Source: Clostridia bacterium
Lineage (GTDB): Bacteria; Bacillota; Clostridia; Christensenellales; Aristaeellaceae
NCBI GenBank assembly: GCA_017938695.1
Contig: JAGBBA010000025.1
Span: 48,843 to 112,842, forward strand
Length of the DNA stretch: 64,000 nt
Reading direction: 5' to 3'
Part shown: piece by piece, positions 38,950 through 47,349 of the stretch
Position numbering within the stretch: position 1 is the stretch's first letter
How the letters are laid out: every line of letters starts with the position of its first letter
Notes under the pieces: model-generated
Told to the model about the DNA's origin: nothing
Databases searched by the model: none
The model's input: the letters and a program-made list of their open reading frames with translations, nothing else
Program-made: the position numbers and the translations under genes

Positions 38950-39846
38950 ATGGAACGACGCTCCCTTTCTTCTGACGTGATCACCCGGGCGTATATCGAC
39001 AGCCTGCTGGTGGAGGTGCGCCACCTGGATGCGGTGATGCCCAATACCGAGCTGACCCTCTACGGCAAAACCTTCCGCACCCCTGTGATGACCGCGGCCC
39101 TGTCCCACATGCACAACACCTATCCCGACGGCATGGCGGAGATGGCCCGGGGCGCGACCCTGGCCGGGGCGGTGACCTTCAGCGGCATGGGCCCCAAGGA
39201 TGAGCTGGAACGCATGGTGGCCACCGGCGCGGATGTGATCAAGATCATCAAGCCCTATGCCGACCGTGACAGCGTGCGCGAGAAGATCCGCCACGCCGAG
39301 GAGCAGGGCTGCCTGGCCGTGGGTATCGACACCGACCACGCCTTCGACCGCCGCCATGGCTATGATGTGATCGAGGGCATGCCCATGTTCCCCATGACCA
39401 CCAAGGAAATTGGCGAACTGGTGAAAATGACCAAGCTGCCCTTTGTGATCAAGGGCGTGCTCAGCCGCCAGGACGCCCGCAAGTGCCTGGATGTGGGTGT
39501 GCAGGGCATGGTGGTATCCCACCACAACGGCCGGCTGGACTGCGCTGTGCCGCCGCTGATGATCCTGCCGGAGATCCTGGAAGAAACCCAGGGCAAGGTG
39601 CCCTTGTTTGTGGATTGCAGCATGCAGAGCGGCCTGGACGTGTTCAAGGCCCTGGCTCTGGGTGCTACCGGCGTGTGCGTGGGCCGTCCGTTGATGCCCC
39701 GGCTCAAGGAGCAGGGCGCGGAGGGCGTGCGCCAGGTGATCGAGGAGATCACCAATGATCTGCGCTATACCATGGCCATGACGGCCTCGCCCGACCTGGC
39801 CCATATTGACCCCACGGTGGTGCGCAACAGCATCCACACCTGGTAA
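38950..39846 (+). CDS. FMN-dependent alpha-hydroxy-acid oxidase/dehydrogenase family protein
   Basis: 298 aa, shorter than classical members (about 350-380). An FMN-binding TIM barrel is suggested by LPFVIKGVLSRQDARKCLDVG and VPLFVDCSMQSGLDVFKALALGATGVCVGRPLM. The usual active-site string SNHGGRQLD appears here as SHHNGRLDCAVP, so the catalytic His-Arg region is altered but recognisable. It would oxidise an L-2-hydroxy acid. AAGGAGG precedes ATG 38950, and 12 bp separate it from the next gene. Confidence 0.85.
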   Translation: MERRSLSSDVITRAYIDSLLVEVRHLDAVMPNTELTLYGKTFRTPVMTAALSHMHNTYPDGMAEMARGATLAGAVTFSGMGPKDELERMVATGADVIKIIKPYADRDSVREKIRHAEEQGCLAVGIDTDHAFDRRHGYDVIEGMPMFPMTTKEIGELVKMTKLPFVIKGVLSRQDARKCLDVGVQGMVVSHHNGRLDCAVPPLMILPEILEETQGKVPLFVDCSMQSGLDVFKALALGATGVCVGRPLMPRLKEQGAEGVRQVIEEITNDLRYTMAMTASPDLAHIDPTVVRNSIHTW

Positions 39847-39858
39847 GGAGGTAACACT

Positions 39859-40698
39859 ATGCGACTTGGCGGTTCCATCATGAAGCCCTACAACAGCCCC
39901 AAGGAGTGGCTGGCCCTGGTGAAGGAATACGGTTACAGTGCCGTGAGCTTTCCCGTGAACAGCGACGCGCCCAAACAGGTGCGCCAGGATTACCTCCAGT
40001 GCTGCAAGGATAATGATCTGGTCATCGGCGAGGTGGGCATCTGGAAAAACGTGCTCTCCCGTGACGAAAACGAGCGCAAGGCGGCCATGGAATACTCCTA
40101 TCGTCAGCTGGAGCTGGCGGAGGAAGTGGGTGCCAACTGTTGCGTAAATATTGCTGGTTCTGTGGGTACCCTGTGGGACGGCTACGATCCGGCCCAGGGC
40201 ACCCGGGCCTACTACGACCAGGTGGTGGAGATCGCCCGGCAGATCATCGACAAGGTGCAGCCGGAGCGCACCGCCTTCTCCCTGGAGCCCATGCCCTGGA
40301 TGTGCCCCGAATCCCCCGAGGAATACCTGCAGCTGATTCGGGACATCGACCGCAAGGCCTTCAAGGCACACCTGGACTACTGCAACATGATCAACGGCCT
40401 GGACCGCTACCGCGGTGCCAGCAAGTTCATCCAGCACTGCTTCGAGCTGCTGAAGGAGCACATCGTCAGCATTCATGCCAAGGACGTGCTGCTGCGCGAC
40501 GGTGAACTGCCCATCGTGATCGAGGAGATCCAGCCCGGCGAGGGCAGCATCGACCTGGCCCTGGTGTGTGCCGAGGCGGAAAAGCTGGGGGCGGATATCC
40601 CCGTGTTTGTGGAGCATCTGCCGGATCATGCATCCTATCTGGCGGCGGCTGCTACCATGAGGGCGGCGGCGAAGAAGGCCGGGGTACACTGCAAGTAA
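39859..40698 (+). CDS. Sugar phosphate isomerase/epimerase-like TIM-barrel protein
   Basis: 279 aa, xylose isomerase-like/AP endonuclease 2 superfamily fold. Candidate metal ligands are Glu in FSLEPMPW, Asp in KAHLDYCNM, His in VSIHAKDV and Glu in VFVEHLP. AAGGAGG precedes the ATG. It probably interconverts a keto sugar, and its pairing with an FMN hydroxy-acid enzyme hints at a small carbohydrate-acid pathway, which is inference. Confidence 0.88.
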   Translation: MRLGGSIMKPYNSPKEWLALVKEYGYSAVSFPVNSDAPKQVRQDYLQCCKDNDLVIGEVGIWKNVLSRDENERKAAMEYSYRQLELAEEVGANCCVNIAGSVGTLWDGYDPAQGTRAYYDQVVEIARQIIDKVQPERTAFSLEPMPWMCPESPEEYLQLIRDIDRKAFKAHLDYCNMINGLDRYRGASKFIQHCFELLKEHIVSIHAKDVLLRDGELPIVIEEIQPGEGSIDLALVCAEAEKLGADIPVFVEHLPDHASYLAAAATMRAAAKKAGVHCK

Positions 40699-40736
40699 AA
40701 CAAAAGGACTGTTCCAGGCGGAACAGTCCTTTTGTT
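40699..40736. terminator. Bidirectional terminator between convergent genes
   Basis: The perfect 17-bp inverted repeat beginning AACAAAAGGACTG and ending in CCTTTTGTT has a 4-base loop. It overlaps the last bases of the deformylase stop codon on the minus strand. Confidence 0.93.
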
Positions 40737-41145
40737 ATATCAGAATGCCGTCACAGTGGTCGACCTCGTGCTGGATGATCTGCGCCGCGTAGCCGCTGAA
40801 ATGCTGCTGCCGGGGCTTGAAGTCCATATCCAGAAAGCACACGTCGATCTCCTGGTAGCGGGTGGTTTTCCTCACGCCGCTGAGGGACAGGCAGCCCTCC
40901 TCGGCCTGGTATGGGCCGCTTTTTTGCGTGATGACGGGGTTGATCAGCACCACGGGGGCGAAGCCGGGGTTAATGACAATGATGCGCTTGTGAACGCCGA
41001 TCATGTTGGCAGCCATGCCCACGCAGCCCTCGGCATGGGCGCGGAGGGTGTCGATCAGGTCAAGGGCCACCTGCTTGTCTGCCGGGGTGGCAGGGGCGGA
41101 GGGCTGGCCCAGGAATAACGGGTCGTGCATGATGGGTCGGATCAT
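40735..41145 (-). CDS. def: Peptide deformylase
   Basis: 136 aa, metal-dependent removal of the N-formyl group from new proteins. Motif 2 EEGCLSL gives the metal ligand Cys85, and motif 3 QHEVDH gives His126, the catalytic Glu127 and His130. Motif 1 reads GMAANMIG: the usual glutamine is methionine (Met48), a variant seen in a clostridial short deformylase group. It is last in a four-gene minus operon, 18 bp after the peroxiredoxin gene. Confidence 0.92.
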   Translation of the reverse strand: MIRPIMHDPLFLGQPSAPATPADKQVALDLIDTLRAHAEGCVGMAANMIGVHKRIIVINPGFAPVVLINPVITQKSGPYQAEEGCLSLSGVRKTTRYQEIDVCFLDMDFKPRQQHFSGYAAQIIQHEVDHCDGILI

Positions 41146-41163
41146 CGCTGGTATCTCCTTGCG

Positions 41164-41622
41164 TTACTTGCCCAGGGCGGCCAGCACATCGGCGGCGTTG
41201 GTGTCGGGCTTCACCTTGGGCATCACATGGGTGATGCGGCCATCCTCGCCAATGATGTAGGTGGTGCGCACCACGCCCATGCTGGTTTTGCCGCACATCT
41301 TCTTTTCCTGCCACACGCCGTAGGGCTCGATGGCCTTGCGCTCCGGGTCGGACAGGAGGATGAAGGGCAGCTCGTACTTTTCGGCAAACTTCTGATGGGA
41401 GGCCACGGAATCCTTGCTGACGCCGATAACCACGATGTCGTTATCCTTGAAGGCCTGGTAGGCACCGGCGAAGGCACAGGCTTGCCGGGTGCAGCCGGGG
41501 GTGTTGTCCTTGGGGTAGAAGTACAGCACGATGCGCTTGCCCAGGAAATCGTGCAGGGAAACGGTGTTGCCGTGTTGGTCGCAAAGGGTGAAATCCGGGG
41601 CGGTCATGCCGATCTCAAGCAT
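41164..41622 (-). CDS. bcp: Thioredoxin-dependent peroxiredoxin, BCP type
   Basis: 152 aa. It reduces peroxides with a peroxidatic Cys44 and a resolving Cys49 in TPGCTRQACAF. The Pro/Thr/Cys active site and the YPKDNTPG lead-in are typical of BCP/PrxQ. ATG 41622 follows GAAGGAGG and overlaps the end of the preceding DUF188 gene by 8 bp. It probably contributes to oxygen tolerance in an anaerobe. Confidence 0.95.
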   Translation of the reverse strand: MLEIGMTAPDFTLCDQHGNTVSLHDFLGKRIVLYFYPKDNTPGCTRQACAFAGAYQAFKDNDIVVIGVSKDSVASHQKFAEKYELPFILLSDPERKAIEPYGVWQEKKMCGKTSMGVVRTTYIIGEDGRITHVMPKVKPDTNAADVLAALGK

Positions 41623-42076
41623 GGGGGATACCTCCTTCAATGGTTTGCAATAGTTTGGTGAAGGCAGCCTGGAAGCGTTCGTCATCCTCACGGGTGCGCT
41701 TGCGGGGGCCCTTCAGGTGATGCTTGCTGCTTTGCCGGGCCTTCTTGGCCAGGTGGCGTTCCATCAGCAATTGGTCGATGTTGTCCTGGGTATACAGTCT
41801 GCCGCTTTGGTGGATGCCGTATGCACCCTTGCCCAGGGCCATGGCAGCCACGCCGTAATCCTGGGTGACCACCACATCGCCCCGCTGGCACAGGTTCACC
41901 AGGGCAAAGTCGACGGTATCAGCACCGGCACCGATGACCTTCACCTGGCTGTAATCCGACTGCAGAATGTGGTTGGTGTCGCAAAGCAGCGTCACCGGCA
42001 GCTGGAACCGGGCAGCTACCTGCTCCACGATGCGCACCACCGGGCAGGCGTCTGCGTCTACAAGAATGTGTGTCAT
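41615..42076 (-). CDS. YaiI/YqxD family (DUF188) protein, PIN-like
   Basis: 153 aa with the family signature ILVDADACPVVRIVEQVA at the N-terminus and the conserved acidic/aromatic strings GADTVDFALVNLCQRGDVVVTQDYGVAAMAL. The fold is PIN-like, suggesting a nuclease, but the role is unknown. It starts 4 bp after the cotH-like gene and overlaps bcp. Confidence 0.93.
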   Translation of the reverse strand: MTHILVDADACPVVRIVEQVAARFQLPVTLLCDTNHILQSDYSQVKVIGAGADTVDFALVNLCQRGDVVVTQDYGVAAMALGKGAYGIHQSGRLYTQDNIDQLLMERHLAKKARQSSKHHLKGPRKRTREDDERFQAAFTKLLQTIEGGIPHA

Positions 42077-42080
42077 GCTG

Positions 42081-44054
42081 TTACTCCGGTTTGGCGTTGG
42101 TCACTTCCAGCAGGGCAAGGACTTCGCCAAAATAGGTTTCAACTTCCTCGTCGGTGAGCTTCATGGCTTTCTGCAATAGCTCGGGGATTTTTCTGGGGCG
42201 CACCCGGGCGTAATACTTGGTGGCACTGATGTTCTTTTCCCAGTTGGAACGCTTCATGTTGTCCCAGCGGTCGATGTGCCTGTCCAGGATGGGGTCAAGC
42301 TGGGCCAGCACTTCGTCGAACCGGGCCTCCACATGAGGCCACTGGAAGCACTCCTCCAGGATTTCTGCCACCCGGGTCAGGAACTTCGCCCTGTATTCCG
42401 GCACCGCCAGCAGGGCGTTAAGGGGCTCGTGCCGGAAGCCCTGCACCTTGGCGGAAACCTTTTTGATGTAGTATTCCAGGGGCGTTTTGTCCAGGTTGCG
42501 CCAGCAGGCCTCCACGTCAAACAGCAGATACCGCCACTTGCCGCCGGGAACCCGGTACACGCGCACATTGGTAAAGTCCACATTGCCCAGGATGATCTCG
42601 AAGGCCGCATGGGTGAACATGCTGTCCACATCCAGGCGATCCAGCACGAATTGCAGGTTGTCCGGATCGTTCAGGTCGTTCTTCTCGCAGAAGTCGGCCA
42701 GCTCCAGCCAGTCCTCGTTATCGCCGTTCTGGGTAAAGCGGTCGGTGCCGGTGCGGGCCAGGATGTCAATGCGGTCGATCTCGTCCTCGTCCGTCACGCC
42801 CTCGTACTGGGCGATGAAGTGCTTGTTGATCTTCTCCCGCAGGTTGTAGTGTCCCCAGTACTGACCGTTGATGTACACCTGGATCACCACATGATCCTGG
42901 TAGAGAATATCCTGCCCCTCGGCCAGGGAAGATGCCACGATGTCTCGGATTCGGGTGGCATAGGCGTCGGAGTTGGCGGCGCGCAGCAGCAGGGACTTGT
43001 AGTCCGTGTAATTCCGGGTGGGAAAGGGGTTGAAGATGAAGGTGTCGTCGCCGTATTCATTCCGGGCATACAGGGCGATGGACTTCTGGGCGTTCACCCG
43101 GGCGGAATGGCCCGAGCAGGTGAAGGTGCCCATCTGGTTGATCTGGCAGTTGCCCTCCAGGGTGAAATACTCGATGTTGACGGGGTATTCCAGCTCCTTG
43201 GCATAGTTGGGGGTATCGCCGCTGCCCTTCACCAGCGCGCCAGTCTTCTTATTGAAGAGATACTTGTCATCGGTCACCAGGGAAACCACCGGGGTTTGCA
43301 GTGTGTCGCCAATGAAATAGCTGGCGCTGACCACCGGGGAGGACACGGCATCCTCCCGGAAGGCCTTCACGCGCAGCACCGTGGTTTGGGTGATCTCCAG
43401 ACCGTCTTCGGGGAATACTTCATTTTTCGCGGTGGGGGTGGAGCCGTCGATGGTGTAGTGCAGGGTGGAACCGTCGGGGGCGGAGGCGGTGATGGTCACC
43501 GCACCGTCGTAGAAGCCGCCGGGGGTGAGGATCACCGGGGAATCCACCCGGCCTTGATAGGCGACGGCATCGTTCTTTTTGCCCCGGGTGTCGTTCTCAA
43601 AATAGCCCCAGTCGCTGCCGCCGGAGGGCAGGCCCCAGGTCACGCAGCCATACTGGGCGGGCACATCCAGCGTCTGCACCAGGTTGCCTTCGCTGTCGGA
43701 CAGGTACAGCTTTTCGCCGCCGGAGGAGATCTTGAAATCCGCATAGAAGGTGGCATTTTTGCCGGGGTTGATGCCCTCTTCGCCGGTGCAGTACACGGTG
43801 AGGTAACCGCCGGCCTTCAGTTTGGCCCCCTTGGGGAAGGCCCATTTTTGAAGGTCCTTCTTGCTGTCACTGAGGTGCCACCCGGTAAGTGTCACAGACT
43901 TGCTGCCGTTGTTGTGCAGCTCAACCCAGTCGTAGGCATGCTCGTCCACATAGGTGCCGTTGATGGCACACACCTCGGTGATGAGGATATCCGCCAGGGA
44001 TGCAGCAGGAAACAGCACCAGAACGCAGAGCAGCAGGCACAGCTTATGGCGCAT
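42081..44054 (-). CDS. Secreted CotH-kinase family protein with lamin-tail-like domain
   Basis: 657 aa. A signal peptide (residues 1-21) is followed by a lamin-tail-like domain (about 22-140; ILITEVCAINGTYVDEHAYDWVELHNNG). Next is a chitobiase/Fn3-like segment (about 170-250; GSTLHYTIDGSTPT), then a CotH kinase-like domain (about 290-560; NGQYWGHYNLREKINKHFI, WRYLLFDVEACW). CotH-like enzymes phosphorylate proteins. AAGGAGG precedes the ATG. It leads a four-gene minus operon. Only 26 bp separate it from a terminator that belonged to a tRNA-Pro gene, so its promoter must be further upstream, in or beyond the island end. Confidence 0.93.
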   Translation of the reverse strand: MRHKLCLLLCVLVLFPAASLADILITEVCAINGTYVDEHAYDWVELHNNGSKSVTLTGWHLSDSKKDLQKWAFPKGAKLKAGGYLTVYCTGEEGINPGKNATFYADFKISSGGEKLYLSDSEGNLVQTLDVPAQYGCVTWGLPSGGSDWGYFENDTRGKKNDAVAYQGRVDSPVILTPGGFYDGAVTITASAPDGSTLHYTIDGSTPTAKNEVFPEDGLEITQTTVLRVKAFREDAVSSPVVSASYFIGDTLQTPVVSLVTDDKYLFNKKTGALVKGSGDTPNYAKELEYPVNIEYFTLEGNCQINQMGTFTCSGHSARVNAQKSIALYARNEYGDDTFIFNPFPTRNYTDYKSLLLRAANSDAYATRIRDIVASSLAEGQDILYQDHVVIQVYINGQYWGHYNLREKINKHFIAQYEGVTDEDEIDRIDILARTGTDRFTQNGDNEDWLELADFCEKNDLNDPDNLQFVLDRLDVDSMFTHAAFEIILGNVDFTNVRVYRVPGGKWRYLLFDVEACWRNLDKTPLEYYIKKVSAKVQGFRHEPLNALLAVPEYRAKFLTRVAEILEECFQWPHVEARFDEVLAQLDPILDRHIDRWDNMKRSNWEKNISATKYYARVRPRKIPELLQKAMKLTDEEVETYFGEVLALLEVTNAKPE

Positions 44055-44080
44055 GGCAAGACCTCCTTGGGCAATATTTC

Positions 44081-44112
44081 AAAAAACGCCGGAAATCATG
44101 CGATTTCCGGCG
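44081..44112 (-). terminator. Terminator of the displaced tRNA-Pro 3' end
   Basis: On the minus strand, CGCCGGAAATC and GATTTCCGGCG form an 11-bp stem followed by TTTTTT. It lies a few bases after the CCA of the tRNA remnant, as expected for the original tRNA terminator. Confidence 0.85.
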
Positions 44113-44116
44113 TGAA

Positions 44117-44164
44117 GCTGGTCGAAGTGGCGGGATTCGAACCCGCGGCCTTTTGGTCCCGAAC
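44117..44164 (-). repeat. Left attachment site: 3' part of tRNA-Pro(CGG)
   Basis: This 48-bp sequence is repeated exactly at 60189-60236. On the minus strand it runs from inside the anticodon loop (TTCGGGA, anticodon CGG), through the variable loop and T arm (GCGGG-TTCGAAT-CCCGC) to the acceptor strand and CCA. The tRNA 5' half is absent. This marks the left end of the mobilizable island. Confidence 0.92.
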
Positions 44165-44342
44165 GCCGGTTGTTAGTTTTAAAATCATAAATTATTGTCC
44201 GGTTTTTCTGAAGCTGTTTGCTGGCGTATAGACCTTGAAAACACGGTGTTTTCACGTAACTTCGAGAACGCATATGAGTCCCACAGAACCACCTCTCTGA
44301 TGTGATGGAAGCTAACAGCAGAGGGGTGGGTTTCGTTTGTGG

Positions 44343-44376
44343 CACGCAAGATACTACGCAAGATAACACTTAAGAT
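44343..44376. repeat. 34-bp direct repeat, left copy, flanking exonuclease cassette
   Basis: It starts CACGCAAGATACTACGCAAG and ends ACACTTAAGAT. It matches 46154-46187 at 32 of 34 positions and contains an internal ACGCAAGA duplication. The rest of 44165-44390 shows no gene. Confidence 0.8.
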
Positions 44377-44390
44377 GATACCTGTTGCTC

Positions 44391-45524
44391 TTAGAGCGTA
44401 ATACTTGCCTCGCCTTCTTTAACAATCACAATTGAACTGCCTTTTTCCTGCAGCTCCATTGCCTTTTTAACCTTGCTGCCGTAGTTGCCAGAGCTCCACA
44501 TATCACTGCCAAGCTCACCTACGATCAGGTAGCCAGTTTTCTTCGTGACACTCTTACCGGCGATTCCGCCTTGCGCCACAAAATATGCTTCCACCTGACT
44601 GCGCCCTCCAGCTTTGAACTCGCCAGTCAAGCAAAACACCTTACCACGGATATCAAAGCAGCCACACTCAGTCTGCCCAACAGGATCTGTGATCCTTGTA
44701 AACAGATCCAGCAATTCTTCCTTTTCACGGGCATCCAGGATACCATCCTGTGTAGCCTGACGCACAGTGCGGAACACCTTATCAAAGGGGTAATTCCCTT
44801 CAAGCTCCTGATTCTCAGTCATCCAGCGCTCCAGTACCATCACTTCTTCTGAAGTCAGAACACCATCAGCCGAAATAGACTTAAGAATCATCTGCAGAGT
44901 CTGCAGTCGGAGAGTTGTTTCGCTGGGCTGCGCACGGCGCATACCTGACGCCCTTTTTTCTGTACAGGTATTTGCTATATCATAGCTGCGAACGTAATCT
45001 GTCGGATCGCAGCCCTGCTTCAAATAGTGGATTAGCAACCCTGCGCAAGCCTTGGCATCATCCAGTGCACAGTGGTGCTGTTCCAACGGAATGTGCAGCA
45101 TCGTGCAAAGCGTATTCAGTTTGTGGTTTTGCGCATGGGGGAAGCACTTCCTGCCCATCTGGCAGGTGCAAGCATAATATGCATAGGGTTGCCACTCAAT
45201 CTGATAAGCATTTAGGCACTTCGCAAGCACGCTCATATCGAAAGGCGCATTATGTGCAATCAGCATACCGCTGCTAAAGATGGGAGCCAGGTCTGCCCAT
45301 GCTTCTGCAAAGGTCGGCTTATCGGCCACATCTTCCGGAGAAATACCAGTCAGCGAGATATTGAAGGCATCAAAATGAGTCTCCGGATTCACCAGAGTAT
45401 AAAACTCACGGACAATGGACTGCCCTTCAACAACCACAACGCCAATGGAGCTGATACGATCATTAGCGCTGTTAGGCGTTTCAACATCAAACACGATATA
45501 TCGCTCTATGGCAGTTGCTTTCAT
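44391..45524 (-). CDS. 3'-5' exonuclease (DnaQ-like) with TerB-like and BRCT domains
   Basis: 377 aa. Residues about 8-175 are a DEDDh exonuclease: the first acidic motif FDVETPN (Asp13, Glu15), IAHNAPFD, and HCALDDAKA with the catalytic His and Asp. A helical region at about 205-280 (SADGVLTSEEVMVLERWM, DGILDAREKEELLDLF) looks TerB/calcium-loop-like. A BRCT domain (about 288-370; RGKVFCLTGEFKAGGRSQVEAYF, TKKTGYLIVG) ends the protein. DNA repair or element maintenance is likely. ATG 45524 overlaps the preceding stop (TGATG); GTG 45527 is an alternative. Confidence 0.9.
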   Translation of the reverse strand: MKATAIERYIVFDVETPNSANDRISSIGVVVVEGQSIVREFYTLVNPETHFDAFNISLTGISPEDVADKPTFAEAWADLAPIFSSGMLIAHNAPFDMSVLAKCLNAYQIEWQPYAYYACTCQMGRKCFPHAQNHKLNTLCTMLHIPLEQHHCALDDAKACAGLLIHYLKQGCDPTDYVRSYDIANTCTEKRASGMRRAQPSETTLRLQTLQMILKSISADGVLTSEEVMVLERWMTENQELEGNYPFDKVFRTVRQATQDGILDAREKEELLDLFTRITDPVGQTECGCFDIRGKVFCLTGEFKAGGRSQVEAYFVAQGGIAGKSVTKKTGYLIVGELGSDMWSSGNYGSKVKKAMELQEKGSSIVIVKEGEASITL

Positions 45525-46057
45525 CACAGGTTATCCCCCACATTACGGTTCTTGCCGTAGAAGATACGGCCTTCTTCCAGGTTCTTTCGGTAGATGCAAC
45601 CGAGGTAGAACTTGTCATCCTCATGCAGGCAATGACCAGCATCCGAGCAGCGAACATGATCATTGCAGCAGCCAAAAGCTTCCACATTCTGCCGATTGAA
45701 GCACTCTTGGAGCAGCGCGCAAAGCATTTCTTGCACGACGGCTACAGAGGCTTCATCGGTTATCAGCGGAATTTGCGCATATGTTCTCTTTTCACCTTTA
45801 TGCAACACAGCTCCGGTGATACGGTCAATATATGGGAAAAGAAACTCTTCCTCCGTATCAAGGCACTGCGTCTTGCTGTTGATACGGATATTGAAAATCT
45901 TTTCCCCATAGAAGGAAATAGAAGTGGTCGTTTTCGCTACGTTGATGGTGACATCCTGCTTGTTTTCGACAATGGAACAAATTGTATCGAAAATGGTTTC
46001 GGGCTTCAGATCACCGAATGTATAAACCATGCCCATAGGCACACACATTGTATTCAC
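45524..46057 (-). CDS. Hypothetical protein with C-terminal cysteine/histidine cluster
   Basis: 177 aa, not recognised. The first 130 residues look like a mixed alpha/beta domain without clear motifs. The C-terminal 45 residues hold a dense Cys/His set (FGCCNDHVRCSDAGHCLHEDDKFYLGC), probably binding zinc or a cluster. It is first in a two-gene minus operon, stop-start coupled with the exonuclease-BRCT gene, and has a consensus promoter. The pair is enclosed by 34-bp direct repeats. The start is either GTG 46057 or ATG 46048. Confidence 0.75.
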   Translation of the reverse strand: MNTMCVPMGMVYTFGDLKPETIFDTICSIVENKQDVTINVAKTTTSISFYGEKIFNIRINSKTQCLDTEEEFLFPYIDRITGAVLHKGEKRTYAQIPLITDEASVAVVQEMLCALLQECFNRQNVEAFGCCNDHVRCSDAGHCLHEDDKFYLGCIYRKNLEEGRIFYGKNRNVGDNL

Positions 46058-46110
46058 CTGTCCTTTGAAATCCAGTATGAAGAATCTTACCTGAAAAGGA
46101 ATCTACCTAA

Positions 46111-46139
46111 ATTATACGTCTACTGCCGAAAAACGTCAA
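46111..46139 (-). promoter_or_regulatory. Strong sigma-A promoter of the exonuclease cassette
   Basis: On the minus strand: TTGACG-N17-TATAAT, about 54 bp upstream of the hypothetical gene. Confidence 0.85.
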
Positions 46140-46153
46140 GTCTCCATGCGCGC

Positions 46154-46187
46154 CACGCAAGAAACCACGCAAGATAACACTTAAGAT
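46154..46187. repeat. 34-bp direct repeat, right copy
   Basis: CACGCAAGAAACCACGCAAG ... ACACTTAAGAT, 32/34 identical to 44343-44376. It lies between the divergent promoters of the exonuclease cassette and the Fic gene. Confidence 0.8.
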
Positions 46188-46188
46188 A

Positions 46189-46217
46189 TTGCTATTTTCT
46201 CCGCTACCCGATATAAT
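46189..46217 (+). promoter_or_regulatory. Promoter of the Fic gene
   Basis: TTGCTA-N17-TATAAT, ending 25 bp before ATG 46243. Its -35 starts right after the 34-bp repeat. It excludes the upstream TTG as the true start. Confidence 0.8.
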
Positions 46218-46242
46218 AAATACAGAAAGCGAGGTCAAGCTC

Positions 46243-47235
46243 ATGTCATATCAGCCGCCCTTTACCATCACCAACCGGATGCTGATGCTCGTCGCCGAGA
46301 TCGCCGAAAAGACCGGACGCATCAGCAATTACAAATCCTTCGAGACCAAGCCCCATCTGCGCCGCAACAACCGCATCCGCTCCATCCACTCCTCCCTGGC
46401 TATTGAGGCCAATTCCCTCTCGCTGGACGAGGTGCGCGGCGTAATCGCCGGCAAAACGGTGATCGGCCCGGAAAAGGAGATCCAGGAGGTCAAGAACGCC
46501 TACCAGGCCTACGATATGCTTGGGCGTTTCGATCCTTATGATATCGCCGCGCTGAAGCAGCTCCACGGCGTGATGACCTACCTGACTGTGCAGGAGTCCG
46601 GCAACTTCCGCAGCGGTAACGAGGGTGTATTCAAGGGGGATCGGTGCATCTTTATGGCTCCGCCGCCCCACCTTGTGCCCGATCAGATGGACGAGCTATT
46701 CCGCTGGATGCGGAGTGCATCCACCACGGTGCATCCACTGATCCTGTCCTCCGTGTTCCACTATGAGTTTGTGTTCATCCACCCCTTCAGCGACGGCAAC
46801 GGACGCATGGCCCGCCTGTGGCAGACGGCGCTGCTGTCTGCATGGAACCCGGTATTCCAGTACCTGCCGCTGGAGAGCCGCATCCACGAGTTCCAGGACG
46901 ATTACTACGAGGCTATCGCCGCCTGCCACTCCGCAGGGCGCTCCGACACCTTTGTGGAGTTCATGCTGGACAAAATCAACCTGACGCTGGATTGGGCACT
47001 GTCGCAGATCTCCGGTGAGGATGCCTACCTGCCAGAGCAGGTGCGGCGTCTGCTCGATGCGATGGAGTATGATGTGCCCTACACGGCTGCGCAGATCATG
47101 GCTGCACTGGGGCTGAAATCGAAGGAGAACCTGCGCAAGCTGTACATCGGCCCGGCGATTGAGAAAGGGCTGGTAGTTATGGGGATGCCGGATAAGCCAA
47201 CGAGCAGGAATCAGACGTATATGAAAAAACTCTAA
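46243..47235 (+). CDS. Fic/DOC family protein (class II, self-inhibited)
   Basis: 330 aa. The Fic core motif HPFSDGNGR is at residues 180-188; it transfers AMP or a related group from a nucleotide to a protein hydroxyl. An N-terminal inhibitory helix motif SSLAIEAN (50-57) precedes the core, with Glu55 as the expected blocking residue, so it is class II. A C-terminal winged-helix-like part (about 265-330; YTAAQIMAALGLKSKENLRKLY) follows. The start is at 46243, within reach of GCGAGG and 25 bp after the promoter. No separate antitoxin gene is adjacent. The protein targets are unknown. Confidence 0.94.
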   Translation: MSYQPPFTITNRMLMLVAEIAEKTGRISNYKSFETKPHLRRNNRIRSIHSSLAIEANSLSLDEVRGVIAGKTVIGPEKEIQEVKNAYQAYDMLGRFDPYDIAALKQLHGVMTYLTVQESGNFRSGNEGVFKGDRCIFMAPPPHLVPDQMDELFRWMRSASTTVHPLILSSVFHYEFVFIHPFSDGNGRMARLWQTALLSAWNPVFQYLPLESRIHEFQDDYYEAIAACHSAGRSDTFVEFMLDKINLTLDWALSQISGEDAYLPEQVRRLLDAMEYDVPYTAAQIMAALGLKSKENLRKLYIGPAIEKGLVVMGMPDKPTSRNQTYMKKL

Positions 47236-47349
47236 TTATAAGCTGCATAGGCTCTGTATGAAGATGGAATCATCGTTTTTTTCAGATATTTCGGTTAATA
47301 CATTGAACGCTATTTGATCAATAAGTTTGAGCACTAATTCGGGGGTAGG

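Noticed and set aside
44117-44164. A functional tRNA-Pro gene
   Set aside because: Only the part from the anticodon loop to CCA is present; no D arm or acceptor 5' strand pairs with it. The same applies to 60189-60236.
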